Shown here: positions 27,401 to 34,106 of the stretch, one piece after another
Layout of the letters: each line of letters starts with the position of its first letter
Numbering within the stretch: position 1 is the stretch's first letter
Origin: Candidatus Endonucleibacter sp. (ex Gigantidas childressi)
GTDB taxonomy: Bacteria > Pseudomonadota > Gammaproteobacteria > Pseudomonadales > Endozoicomonadaceae
Length of the DNA stretch: 34,106 nt
NCBI GenBank assembly: GCA_030674875.1
Contig: JASXSU010000006.1
Span: 1 to 34,106 of the forward strand
Direction of reading: 5' to 3'
Made by a program: the position numbers and the translations under genes
The notes under the pieces: model-generated
Told to the model about the DNA's origin: nothing
Database searches by the model: none
What the model saw: only the letters and a program-made list of their open reading frames with translations

Positions 27401-28155
27401 GTTTTAAACTGATCACTTAAATTTTTTATAACATCGCTAGCTAATAAAGTATTAGCAATCTCTCTGGCTTCACAATCACGTAAAGACTCATTTGCACCAT
27501 GCCATACCTCGGTTACATCTTTTGAGTTGTAATGCAAATAAGAGAAAAATACTTTTTCCTCTGCGCTTATGCCATTTGTTTTGTTTTCTGCTGCAGTCAA
27601 ATGATAATCTTGCGTAACCCAACGTTTGCTATCATCTAGTAATTTGCTTATTAAGCTATCGGAATTACGCGCACCCCAATTCACCAATGCTTCTAATACT
27701 GGATATTGTATCTCTGATGGCGTATTACTTGTTGTAGCTACTACATAATGGGTTGATAATACATCCACTAAGTTACGCGTTTGCTTCAAGACAACCTCAT
27801 TTAAGAAGTGCGTATCATTTTGTGCTCTTAACATCAGCGAACTTACTTGTTCATCTAATTTGGCGCAAATTAGTGGGCTAGCGTTACTCGTCTTAACCTT
27901 ATCTTGCCACAAGGTGTGAAGCTTATAAAAGCATTGCTTTGCTCTAGAATTGAATACCTCTGCAACGAACATTTGCTCTTCTTTAGTGAGCTGTGTAAAC
28001 GTTGTTTTTGTACTTTTTGGCAGGCGGAAACAAGCTCTCTTCTTTATTTCTTGGGTGATACCGCTAAAACCTATTATCCAGCTAGGTGATTCTAACCCAG
28101 CGTTAATTATGTCTTGTTCAAGCTCACCAACTTCTAGCAAAATACTTACATACAA
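24466..28155 (-). pseudogene. Copy 7: GLUG-repeat surface protein lacking its 5' end
   Basis: Open for 1,229 codons, and from family residue about 125 to the end it is intact. It has the helical domain, hydrophobic segment, GLUG repeats (AGGVVGAA, IGGVAGMM, VAGVAGDS, AGGIVGVS, VGGVIGSG, AGGGIGYA, VGGGFGKS), Cys-rich segment, transmembrane helix ILIAATAVGGGFYCYKRHN and tail ending SSGAVE. The signal peptide and first ~123 residues are absent. Family sequence ends near 28152 and the 472-bp block begins. The only start available is TTG at 28155, right after an in-frame TAG. The junction is identical to that of copy 2. As it stands it has no export signal at its N-terminus; it may act as a silent donor for recombination. 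Confidence 0.8.
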
Positions 28156-28624
28156 CTAGCATCACCTATTACCCTCGGGTTAAGTTGACGACATTAAAGT
28201 ATGAATAAAATCATATCGTTAGCCGTAACTCTTAAGGTTGATGCGCACCAAATCCGTCTTTATTGCACAGCTCATACCACCCTTACTGCATTCTGTATAG
28301 CGTATCTGAATATCTTTGCTCGTTTACTGACTACTCATCCTTCAACAGTAACGAGTATACCTTAAGAGGGGGCATCCTTTGTTTTTTTGTAAGCACCCCC
28401 TTTATATGATCCACAGTTATTTTGTTAAACCTCCCTAGCTACCTTTTTTATAATCTTACCACTAGCTAGCCACTTCTAAACTAGCTTATTTATTTCTTTT
28501 TTAATCTATTTTTACGTTTTGGTAATGGATTTTCTACCTTTTTCGGCAGAACTTCATCTACACTAATCTGTTTATAACCACGTGATAGTGTTCCCTTATT
28601 TACCTCATCATCTACTAGGCTCAG
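28153..28624. repeat. 472-bp junction block, second copy
   Basis: Duplicate of 5679-6150 with one substitution noticed. It again lies between a gene truncated at the YVSILL codons and a gene ending ALVDMYEQMH. It carries the same 54-codon plus-strand ORF (28201-28365), promoter-like TTGACG/TAAAAT (28185-28211) and GC hairpin (28365-28403). Confidence 0.85.
28201..28365 (+). CDS. Possible 54-residue small ORF, second copy
   Basis: Same sequence as 5727-5891 (MNKIISLAVTL...). No recognised family and no clear ribosome site; kept only as a candidate. Confidence 0.22.
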   Translation: MNKIISLAVTLKVDAHQIRLYCTAHTTLTAFCIAYLNIFARLLTTHPSTVTSIP

Positions 28625-29833
28625 TTAGTGCATCTGTTCATACATATCTACTAACGCGCTAGTATTGTTTGGCGCAATTATTGGATTTGCAGCATTATCT
28701 ATGGATTTTTTAGCTTTAACTTGATCTTTCGCTTTTTTAGCTTTTTTATCTTTTCCGCTTGGATGGTCATCATCTTCTGTAGACAGCTCCCTATGATCTG
28801 AATAACAAACTAACGCGCTAGTATTGTTTGGCGCAATTATTGGATTTGCAGCATTATCTATGGATTTTTTAGCTTTAGCTTGATCTTTCGCTTTTTTAGC
28901 TTTTTTATCTTTTCCGCTTGGATGGTCATCATCTTCTGTAGACAGCTCCCTATGATCTGAACAACAACCTCCATTATTATGCCTTTTATACCAATAAACA
29001 CCACCACCAACAGCAGCAACGGCAATAAAAGCAGCACCAGATGCTCCAAGTAGGATTGTAGGCACTGTTGTTGCTTGTTCTGGCGCTTGCGTTAAGCAAG
29101 GTGCATTCCATACCATAATAAGAGGCTCTTTATAACGACAATATTCTTCTGGTTTAATTTCACAATCGTTCCCTATAAAAGGCAACTTACTCCCCTTGCA
29201 TTGATTAGTTAAGTTCATATTATAATTATACTGATGGTGTGAGACTCCGTTCGCATCATTGTAAGGTGAGTTATCGAATATCTTTTTAGTTTCATCAAAA
29301 GTACAATTACTTATTCCATCTTTATTCTCTCCAATACAAAACCCTATTTGTACATTTGATCTCTTCCCTTCAAATAGTACCATGCTCCCACTTACCGTAA
29401 AGTTTGAAATAGAAGCGGAATCAATAAACCCAACAGCACCACCTATTGTTATATCCGTTACTCCCTTAATATTGATAAAGCTTTGACTAACTGCAAGCTG
29501 TTCATATGCATCATTTTCTGCCATCTGGCCAGTCCCCCACCCAGCATACACCGAACCACCATCTATACTCAAGTTAGTTTTGATGATCATTGTATTGGAA
29601 AATTGTACGCCTGACTCTGACCTTCCAAAACCACCGCCAACGTTGGATAATCCCCACCGTGAGGATGAGTTAGCAGCACTAATAACAGTATCAATAACAG
29701 TAAGGTCTACAGCAGTAATATCACGAGCAGACCCTATTCCGCCCCCAATAGAAGGAATGTCAGTATCCGCAATAATAGTAGAGCTAGCAACTGTAGCATG
29801 TTCCATTTTACTGCCCTCACCACATCCGATCAC
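28625..29833 (-). pseudogene. Copy 8, C-terminal part with duplicated tail
   Basis: Homologous coding extends upstream to about 30013, where a missing T breaks the frame; the ATG at 29833 is internal. It holds GLUG repeats (IGGGIGSA, VGGGFGRS, IGGAVGFI), CTFDETKKIF, NQCKGSKLPFIGNDCEI, NAPCLTQAP, the transmembrane helix AAFIAVAAVGGGVYWYKRHN and a Lys-rich tail. The tail module (DHRELSTEDDDHPSGKD ... APNNTSALV) occurs twice in tandem before DMYEQMH. The GLUG part is almost identical to copy 1. Confidence 0.8.
28650..28967 (-). repeat. 159-bp tandem duplication in copy 8 tail
   Basis: Two units starting at 28650 and 28809 (actaacgcgctag...), 159 bp or 53 codons, in frame. They differ at few bases (for example ttaacttgatc versus ttagcttgatc). 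Copy 3 has one unit. Confidence 0.9.
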
Positions 29834-29946
29834 CCCACCTACACAACGACCCTTTACTTCCGTCCTAATAACATGACAGGTACTAACTTTATCAGACTTT
29901 GAGTAACCTACTATTCCTCCGACACGAGCTCCAGAAATAATCGAAT

Positions 29947-30216
29947 CTATAACGGTAACATTCTGTATGGTATTCGAAAGGGAATGCCCAGCAACACCTC
30001 CAACATAACCTTTTGACCCGCGACCTTTACAATAGTGTTGCCAATATAAACTTCTTTAATTCTCACACTTCGCATCTTTCCTGCTACCCCACCGACATGT
30101 GCTTCCCGGCCTGAGCCAGTAATATTGACATTTACTATCATTACTTTAAAAAATTCACTCCCATTATTATATACTTCTCCTACTACCCCACCAACATATT
30201 TAACCCCAGCTGCCAT
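29947..30216 (-). pseudogene. Copy 8, GLUG fragment between frameshifts
   Basis: Reads GVKYVGGVVGEVYNNGSEFF, VGGVAGKM and IKEVYIGNTIVKVAGQK, then leaves the family frame because ccttttgac (about 30009-30017) has four T where copy 1 has five. Its upstream limit is an extra base at 30210. Confidence 0.75.
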
Positions 30217-30412
30217 TAAGAGTGCTATTTGCTATCATTACATTATCAAAACTAGATGCCTCCAACATAACATTAGAGACCATACCTATCTTACTATCTA
30301 TACCAACCCCTTCAAACTTACTATTCTCAATTTTGATAAATCTAACTATGGACTTATCATGCATAGTACTTGGCAACTGCTGGGTCACATTCTGCATTCC
30401 TAGTGTCAACAT
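30200..30412 (-). pseudogene. Copy 8, short fragment between frameshifts
   Basis: Reads DKSIVRFIKIENSKFEGVGI, SKIGMVSNVMLEASSFDNVM and IANSTLN. It matches copy 1 there. Bounded by an extra base at 30368-30369 (agtacttgg) and another at 30210 (ccagctgcc). Confidence 0.75.
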
Positions 30413-32882
30413 TATTGAAGTTTATGTTTTGAACGATTCCATTACCTGAAAGTCTGTCTATCAAGCAGCATGGCAGCTCGTCAAGGGTTTCACCATTTCC
30501 ATTGAAATCACCTGTAAACTCCCGTATTGGTTTGTTGAATTTTTTTACGTTAAAGCTTGCAGTTAGTTTATAGCGGCCGTTACTAGGGTAATCTGCATGA
30601 TTGCCAATTAAGTTCAGCTCTGTGACATTACTGATGCCAATAACATTAGAGGCAGAGGCTGCACTCACATCCCTAATATGACGAAAATGGTTACTATTTA
30701 AATTTGAGCTATCGTGTGCTTGGGTATGGTTCTTAAAAAATGCCTCAGCTTGAGGAGAGCTTGCTGCTGTAGCAGAGTCCACAACAGCTAAAACACACAA
30801 GCCTACAACTGCGCCCATAAGAAGCCTACTGTAAAACGATGAATTATAGCTAGATCCTATCCACACAGTCTTGCACTGGCCTCTTGCTTGCTCTTCATTT
30901 TTTTCTTCATAATCTATATTAATAAAACACCAATCTACGTGCAAAGGTGATGGTTTGGTTGTATTAGTACCATCACTTTCATAACTCCCATCCGCTTCAT
31001 TAACCTCAACATCATTTTGTGATTTACTTTTTTGTAACGTATAGTCGTTTGTTGGCATAGACAACCAATCTCTATGCTTTTCTTCAGCACTATTGTGTTT
31101 CGCAAAATCATTACCACTTGCTGGAATATCTATTGGCTGGTCTGCTTGCTCATATTGTAACTCACAATCATTAGCATTTTTATCTGAAACAGCAGTAACA
31201 AGTGGTTGGTAGCAATATGTTTTTTGTCGTATATCTGCTTTACGCTGTAACCCTGTTAACAGGGTAAATGCTTGTTCTTTATCTGAACTAGTACAATCCT
31301 GTGCAACCAGTGTAGTTAAAGCATCTTTTATGGTTATATCTCCTTCTTTATGCAGGCTATCTATTTTTATCAACTCTGCCATAACCAATTGTATGCCTGT
31401 ATTATCTGAGTTATCTGTTAAATGCAAGGCATTTTTTTGTACCATATTAACCCAGGCAGTCATTATTTTTTTGCTTTGCTCTTGCTTGGTTGGTGGTGCC
31501 GTAAAGCCATTTTTTACAACATTAAATACATAGTTAATACCAGATGCAACCTTACCCAAAAGACTGTCTTTCATGTTTTTCTTTAGACCTTCCTCTAGGT
31601 ATTCATCCCAGTCTTCTTGGCCAAATGATCCGTTTTGTTTATCTTTCTTTGTTTTAGCTTGGTCCTCTGGGTTAAGGCTTTCTTGTTGTTCTAGGTTGCT
31701 ATGCATTGCATCTAATGCCACAAATCCAGACTGATAAATGACATTTAATTGTTGTACTGTTTTAAACTGATCACTTAAATTTTTTATAACATCGCTAGCT
31801 AATAAAGTATTAGCAATCTCTCTGGCTTCACAATCACGTAAAGACTCATTTGCACCATGCCATACCTCGGTTACATCTTTTGAGTTGTAATGCAAATAGG
31901 AGAAAAATACTTTTTCCTCTGCGCTTATGCCATTTGTTTTGTTTTCTTCTGCAGTCAAATGATAATCTTGCGTAACCCAACGTTTGCTATCATCTAGTAA
32001 TTTGCTTATTAAGCTATCGGAATTACGCGCACCCCAATTCACCAATGCTTCTAATACTGGATATTGTATCTCTGATGGCGTATTACTTGTTGTAGCTACT
32101 ACATAATGGGTTGATAATACATCCACTAAGTTACGCGTTTGCTTCAAGACAACCTCATTTAAGAAGTGCGTATCATTTTGTGCTCTTAACATCAGCGAAC
32201 TTACTTGTTCATCTAATTTGGCGCAAATTAGTGGGCTAGCGTTACTCGTCTTAACCTTATCTTGCCACAAGGTGTGAAGCTTATAAAAGCATTGCTTTGC
32301 TCTAGAATTCAATACCTCTGCAACGAACATTTGCTCTTCTTTAGTGAGCTGTGTAAACGTTGTTTTTGTACTTTTTGGCAGGCGGCAACAAGCTCTCTTC
32401 TTTATTTCTTGGGTGATACCGCTAAAACCTATTATCCAGCTAGGTGATTCTAACCCAGCGTTAATTATGTCTTGTTCAAGCTCACCAACTTCTAGCAAAA
32501 TACTTACATATACCATAGCAAGCACTTCAAACACGTTTTTTCCCTTAAATGCTTCTAGAGTAACAGAAAGATCGTTGTCATCTAGCACATGTTGCAAGCA
32601 ACTAATGCTATTATCATGGCTTTTGCTATATTCAGCGCCTCCTAATAAGTTGCTACTACTAAAACACCTTCCAGCTAAGTTTTCCTCTCCATCAGCCTGA
32701 CTATTGGTCCAACTTTTTTTGAGTGGCTGCTCGGCATCTTGTTGGTGCAACTGCTCTGCCGGTGTCGTATAATTGTGCGCTGAACTTACACTGCAACCAC
32801 AGGCCAATATCAACAGTAAAAAAACACTTTTTACATGTTTGCAACAGAATGGAATTGAATAAGATTGAAATGAGCCAAGCAT
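30357..32882 (-). CDS. Copy 8: surface protein, N-terminal part
   Basis: 841 residues from ATG 32882, with AGGAG 11 nt upstream. The N-terminus MLGSFQSYSIPFCC is slightly different, followed by the usual LACGCSVSSA signal, invariant helical domain and hydrophobic segment MGAVVGLCVLAVV. The end is DELPCCLIDRLSGNGIVQ, then NAECDPAVAKYYA where the frame is lost. The break is an extra base in agtacttgg at 30368-30369. Correcting three single-base changes (30369, 30210, about 30013) would restore a full-length gene with the copy 1 GLUG domain and the MYEQMH tail. Product function unknown; exported as read, but without a C-terminal anchor. Confidence 0.8.
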   Translation of the reverse strand: MLGSFQSYSIPFCCKHVKSVFLLLILACGCSVSSAHNYTTPAEQLHQQDAEQPLKKSWTNSQADGEENLAGRCFSSSNLLGGAEYSKSHDNSISCLQHVLDDNDLSVTLEAFKGKNVFEVLAMVYVSILLEVGELEQDIINAGLESPSWIIGFSGITQEIKKRACCRLPKSTKTTFTQLTKEEQMFVAEVLNSRAKQCFYKLHTLWQDKVKTSNASPLICAKLDEQVSSLMLRAQNDTHFLNEVVLKQTRNLVDVLSTHYVVATTSNTPSEIQYPVLEALVNWGARNSDSLISKLLDDSKRWVTQDYHLTAEENKTNGISAEEKVFFSYLHYNSKDVTEVWHGANESLRDCEAREIANTLLASDVIKNLSDQFKTVQQLNVIYQSGFVALDAMHSNLEQQESLNPEDQAKTKKDKQNGSFGQEDWDEYLEEGLKKNMKDSLLGKVASGINYVFNVVKNGFTAPPTKQEQSKKIMTAWVNMVQKNALHLTDNSDNTGIQLVMAELIKIDSLHKEGDITIKDALTTLVAQDCTSSDKEQAFTLLTGLQRKADIRQKTYCYQPLVTAVSDKNANDCELQYEQADQPIDIPASGNDFAKHNSAEEKHRDWLSMPTNDYTLQKSKSQNDVEVNEADGSYESDGTNTTKPSPLHVDWCFINIDYEEKNEEQARGQCKTVWIGSSYNSSFYSRLLMGAVVGLCVLAVVDSATAASSPQAEAFFKNHTQAHDSSNLNSNHFRHIRDVSAASASNVIGISNVTELNLIGNHADYPSNGRYKLTASFNVKKFNKPIREFTGDFNGNGETLDELPCCLIDRLSGNGIVQNINFNNVDTRNAECDPAVAKYYA

Positions 32883-32893
32883 AGTGCTATCTA

Positions 32894-32905
32894 CTCCTGA
32901 TTATA
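32894..32905 (-). promoter_or_regulatory. Shine-Dalgarno AGGAG and TATAAT, copy 8
   Basis: AGGAG at 32894-32898 and TATAAT at 32900-32905 ahead of ATG 32882. Confidence 0.5.
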
Positions 32906-32930
32906 TGCTGTTTTTACTGCTGTAACATGT

Positions 32931-32970
32931 TAACAGATTATTAACAGATAACCAACATAAACAACATAGC
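32931..32970. repeat. 11-bp and 9-bp tandem repeats upstream of copy 8
   Basis: taacagattat, taacagataac, then caacataaa and caacatagc, as upstream of copy 5. Confidence 0.55.
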
Positions 32971-33140
32971 CGTCTAAAGCATCAAGAGAGCCCGTGCGCT
33001 AAATTGCTATATAATACAATAACTTATAGTGAAATAAATACAAGCATGCTAGTAACTGATAAAGATGCAGCCAGCAAACATTCAGAACTTTATAGTTTCA
33101 AATATAGTGTAATTGTCACTCATTATTTTACAATTTAATA

Positions 33141-33180
33141 TTGTAGGTATTTACTAGGAATTGTAGGTATTTACCAAAAA
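33141..33180. repeat. 20-bp tandem duplication in the 8/9 spacer
   Basis: ttgtaggtatttac occurs at 33141 and again at 33161; all other spacers have it once. Confidence 0.75.
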
Positions 33181-33254
33181 CGGTAAAACTTATATTTACT
33201 TCTCAGATAATTTTAAAACAACTTAATAGTACCCATAACCCATCGTACTTCAAA

Positions 33255-33292
33255 TGCCTATTCTTACCAATCAGAAAAATTAAGAATAGGCA
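33255..33292 (-). terminator. Conserved hairpin downstream of copy 9
   Basis: Perfect 12-bp stem TGCCTATTCTTA/TAAGAATAGGCA, loop 14 nt, 20 nt after the copy 9 stop. Confidence 0.55.
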
Positions 33293-33312
33293 GCGTACAG
33301 ATTCAATTACAG

Positions 33313-34106
33313 CTACTCAACTGCACCTGAAGACTCAATCATACTCATACTTTCGTCAGCTTTTTGTTCATCTTTTCCGCTTGAATGGTCATCATCTTCT
33401 GTAGACAGCTCCCTATGATCTGAAGAACCACCATCTCCATTAATCTTCCTTTGATACCAATAACAACCAGCACTATAAGCAGCAACGGCAATAAAAGAAC
33501 CACAAGATACTCCAATAATTAATGCTTCTTTAGGTACTTCTTTAGGTGCTTCTGTAGGTGATTCTGTAGGTGCTTCTATAGGTGCTTCTATAGGTGCTTC
33601 TATAGGTGCTTCTATAGGTGCTTCTATAGGTGCTTCTGTAGGTGCTTCTGTAGGTGCTTCTGTAGGTGCTTCTATAGGTGCTTCTGTAGGTGCTTCTGTA
33701 GGTGCTTCTGTAGGTGCTTCTGTAGGTGCTTCTGTAGGTGTTTCTGTAGGTGTTGTAGGTGTTGTAGGTGTTGTAGGTGTTGTAGGTGTTTCTGTAGGTC
33801 CTTCTGTAGGTGTTTCTGTAGGTGTTGTAGGTGTTGTAGGTGCTTCTGTAGGTGCTTCTGTAGGTGCTTCTGTAGGTGCTTCTGTAGGTGCTTCTGTAGG
33901 TGTTTCTGTAGGTCCTTCTGTAGGTGTTTCTGTAGGTGTTTCTGTAGGTCCTTCTGTAGGTGTTTCTGTAGGTGTTGTAGGTGTTGTAGGTGCTTCTGTA
34001 GGTGCTTCTGTAGGTGCTTCTGTAGGTGTTTCTGTAGGTCCTTCTGTAGGTGTTGTAGGTGCTTCTGTAGGTGTTTCTGTAGGTGTTGTAGGTGCTTCTG
34101 TAGGTG
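33313..34106 (-). CDS. Copy 9: surface protein, 3' end only, very long PT stalk
   Basis: The open frame enters from the right edge and ends at TAG 33313-33315. Reading toward the C-terminus: a long Thr/Glu/Pro stalk (TEAP, TETP, TEGP, IEAP and TTP units), then KEVPKEALIIGVSCG, FIAVAAYSAGCYWYQRKI, GDGGSSDHRELSTEDDDH and a tail ending SSGAVE. The transmembrane segment is the copy 5/6 type. At least 190 residues of stalk lie in the window. No start codon is available here, and the GLUG and N-terminal parts must lie beyond the edge. Identity with the family is certain from the tail; whether the gene is intact is unknown. Confidence 0.85.
   Translation of the reverse strand, partial: PTEAPTTPTETPTEAPTTPTEGPTETPTEAPTEAPTEAPTTPTTPTETPTEGPTETPTETPTEGPTETPTEAPTEAPTEAPTEAPTEAPTTPTTPTETPTEGPTETPTTPTTPTTPTTPTETPTEAPTEAPTEAPTEAPTEAPIEAPTEAPTEAPTEAPIEAPIEAPIEAPIEAPIEAPTESPTEAPKEVPKEALIIGVSCGSFIAVAAYSAGCYWYQRKINGDGGSSDHRELSTEDDDHSSGKDEQKADESMSMIESSGAVE
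33533..34106 (-). repeat. Mixed 12-bp/9-bp VNTR stalk, copy 9
   Basis: At least 574 bp of 12-bp units (ggtgcttctgta, ggtgtttctgta, ggtccttctgta, ggtgcttctata) interspersed with 9-bp units (ggtgttgta, coding TTP). Both are multiples of 3. Longer composite blocks recur, such as gtttctgtaggtccttctg followed by two 9-bp units, so the array has also grown by duplication of several units at once. It continues past the window. Confidence 0.9.

Larger units (their letters stand above)
32883..33312. other. Conserved intergenic spacer, copies 8/9
   Basis: No gene seen. Closest to the copies 5/6 spacer (same taacagattat/taacagataac block at 32931-32970 and gctatataatacaat). It is longer by a 20-bp tandem duplication at 33141-33180 (ttgtaggtatttac...). 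Confidence 0.8.
1..34106 (-). repeat. Tandem array of nine paralogous surface-protein genes
   Basis: Nine copies of one gene family lie head to tail, all on the minus strand, with no unrelated gene between them. Repeat period is about 4.1-4.7 kb for full-length copies. About 1.9 kb at the 5' end of each gene is nearly identical between copies, with only scattered substitutions. The 3' half is a mosaic of shared and private blocks. Most spacers (about 405-430 bp) are also conserved and carry the same hairpin. Copies 2 and 7 are truncated at the same base and are followed by the same 472-bp block, so part of the array has itself been duplicated as a segment. Confidence 0.95.

Noticed and set aside
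33533-34106. CRISPR array
   Set aside because: Direct units of 9 and 12 bp with no spacers, coding in frame as a Thr/Pro stalk; no cas genes.
1-34106. Eukaryotic origin (signal peptide, N-x-S/T sites, Thr/Pro stalk, type I-like anchor)
   Set aside because: AGGAG and TATAAT precede every intact start, spacers are short and no introns are seen. N-x-S/T is frequent by chance in an Asn-rich protein. Not excluded absolutely.

Overview
The window holds one thing, repeated: a head-to-tail array of nine paralogous genes, all on the minus strand, so transcription runs from high to low coordinates. The full-length product is about 1,230-1,440 residues. Its layout is an N-terminal signal peptide ending LACGCSVSSA, a Cys- and Asn-rich mostly helical domain of about 600 residues, a second signal-like hydrophobic segment near residue 685-710, a beta-rich domain of GLUG-type repeats (VGGVVG, AGGIVG, VGGVIG...), a Cys-containing membrane-proximal segment, sometimes a Thr/Glu/Pro-rich stalk, one C-terminal transmembrane helix and a short charged tail. 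I see no housekeeping gene, RNA gene, IS transposase, phage gene or CRISPR array.

The DNA is AT-rich by eye, uses the standard code, has no intron-like breaks, and carries an AGGAG Shine-Dalgarno and a TATAAT box ahead of each intact 5' end, so it looks bacterial. Massive tandem families of secreted or membrane repeat proteins are typical of host-associated intracellular bacteria. Lineages I would test first are fish-epitheliocystis betaproteobacteria of the Ichthyocystis kind and Amoebophilus/Cardinium-like Bacteroidota. This is a guess from gene style, not a proven assignment.

Layout by increasing coordinate: copy 1 (1-3817, frameshifted near its 3' end, runs off the window); copy 2 (4038-5681, short form, 5' truncated); a 472-bp block (5679-6150); copy 3 (6151-10185, two frameshifts); spacer; copy 4 (10593-14653, two frameshifts); spacer; copy 5 (15061-19377, intact, long PT stalk); spacer; copy 6 (19788-24044, intact, very short stalk, extra 81-bp repeats); spacer; copy 7 (24466-28155, 5' truncated at exactly the same base as copy 2); the same 472-bp block (28153-28624); copy 8 (28625-32882, three frameshifts, duplicated tail); spacer; copy 9 (33313 to beyond the window, 3' end only, very long PT stalk).

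The N-terminal region is almost invariant between copies, while the GLUG domain, stalk, transmembrane segment and tail are mosaics of interchangeable blocks. That is the pattern expected of a recombining surface-antigen or adhesin repertoire with constant and variable parts. Two copies (5 and 6) are complete. Several frameshifts fall on columns where paralogues differ and look like two alternative bases kept side by side, so part of the apparent decay may be repeat-collapse error in the assembly.
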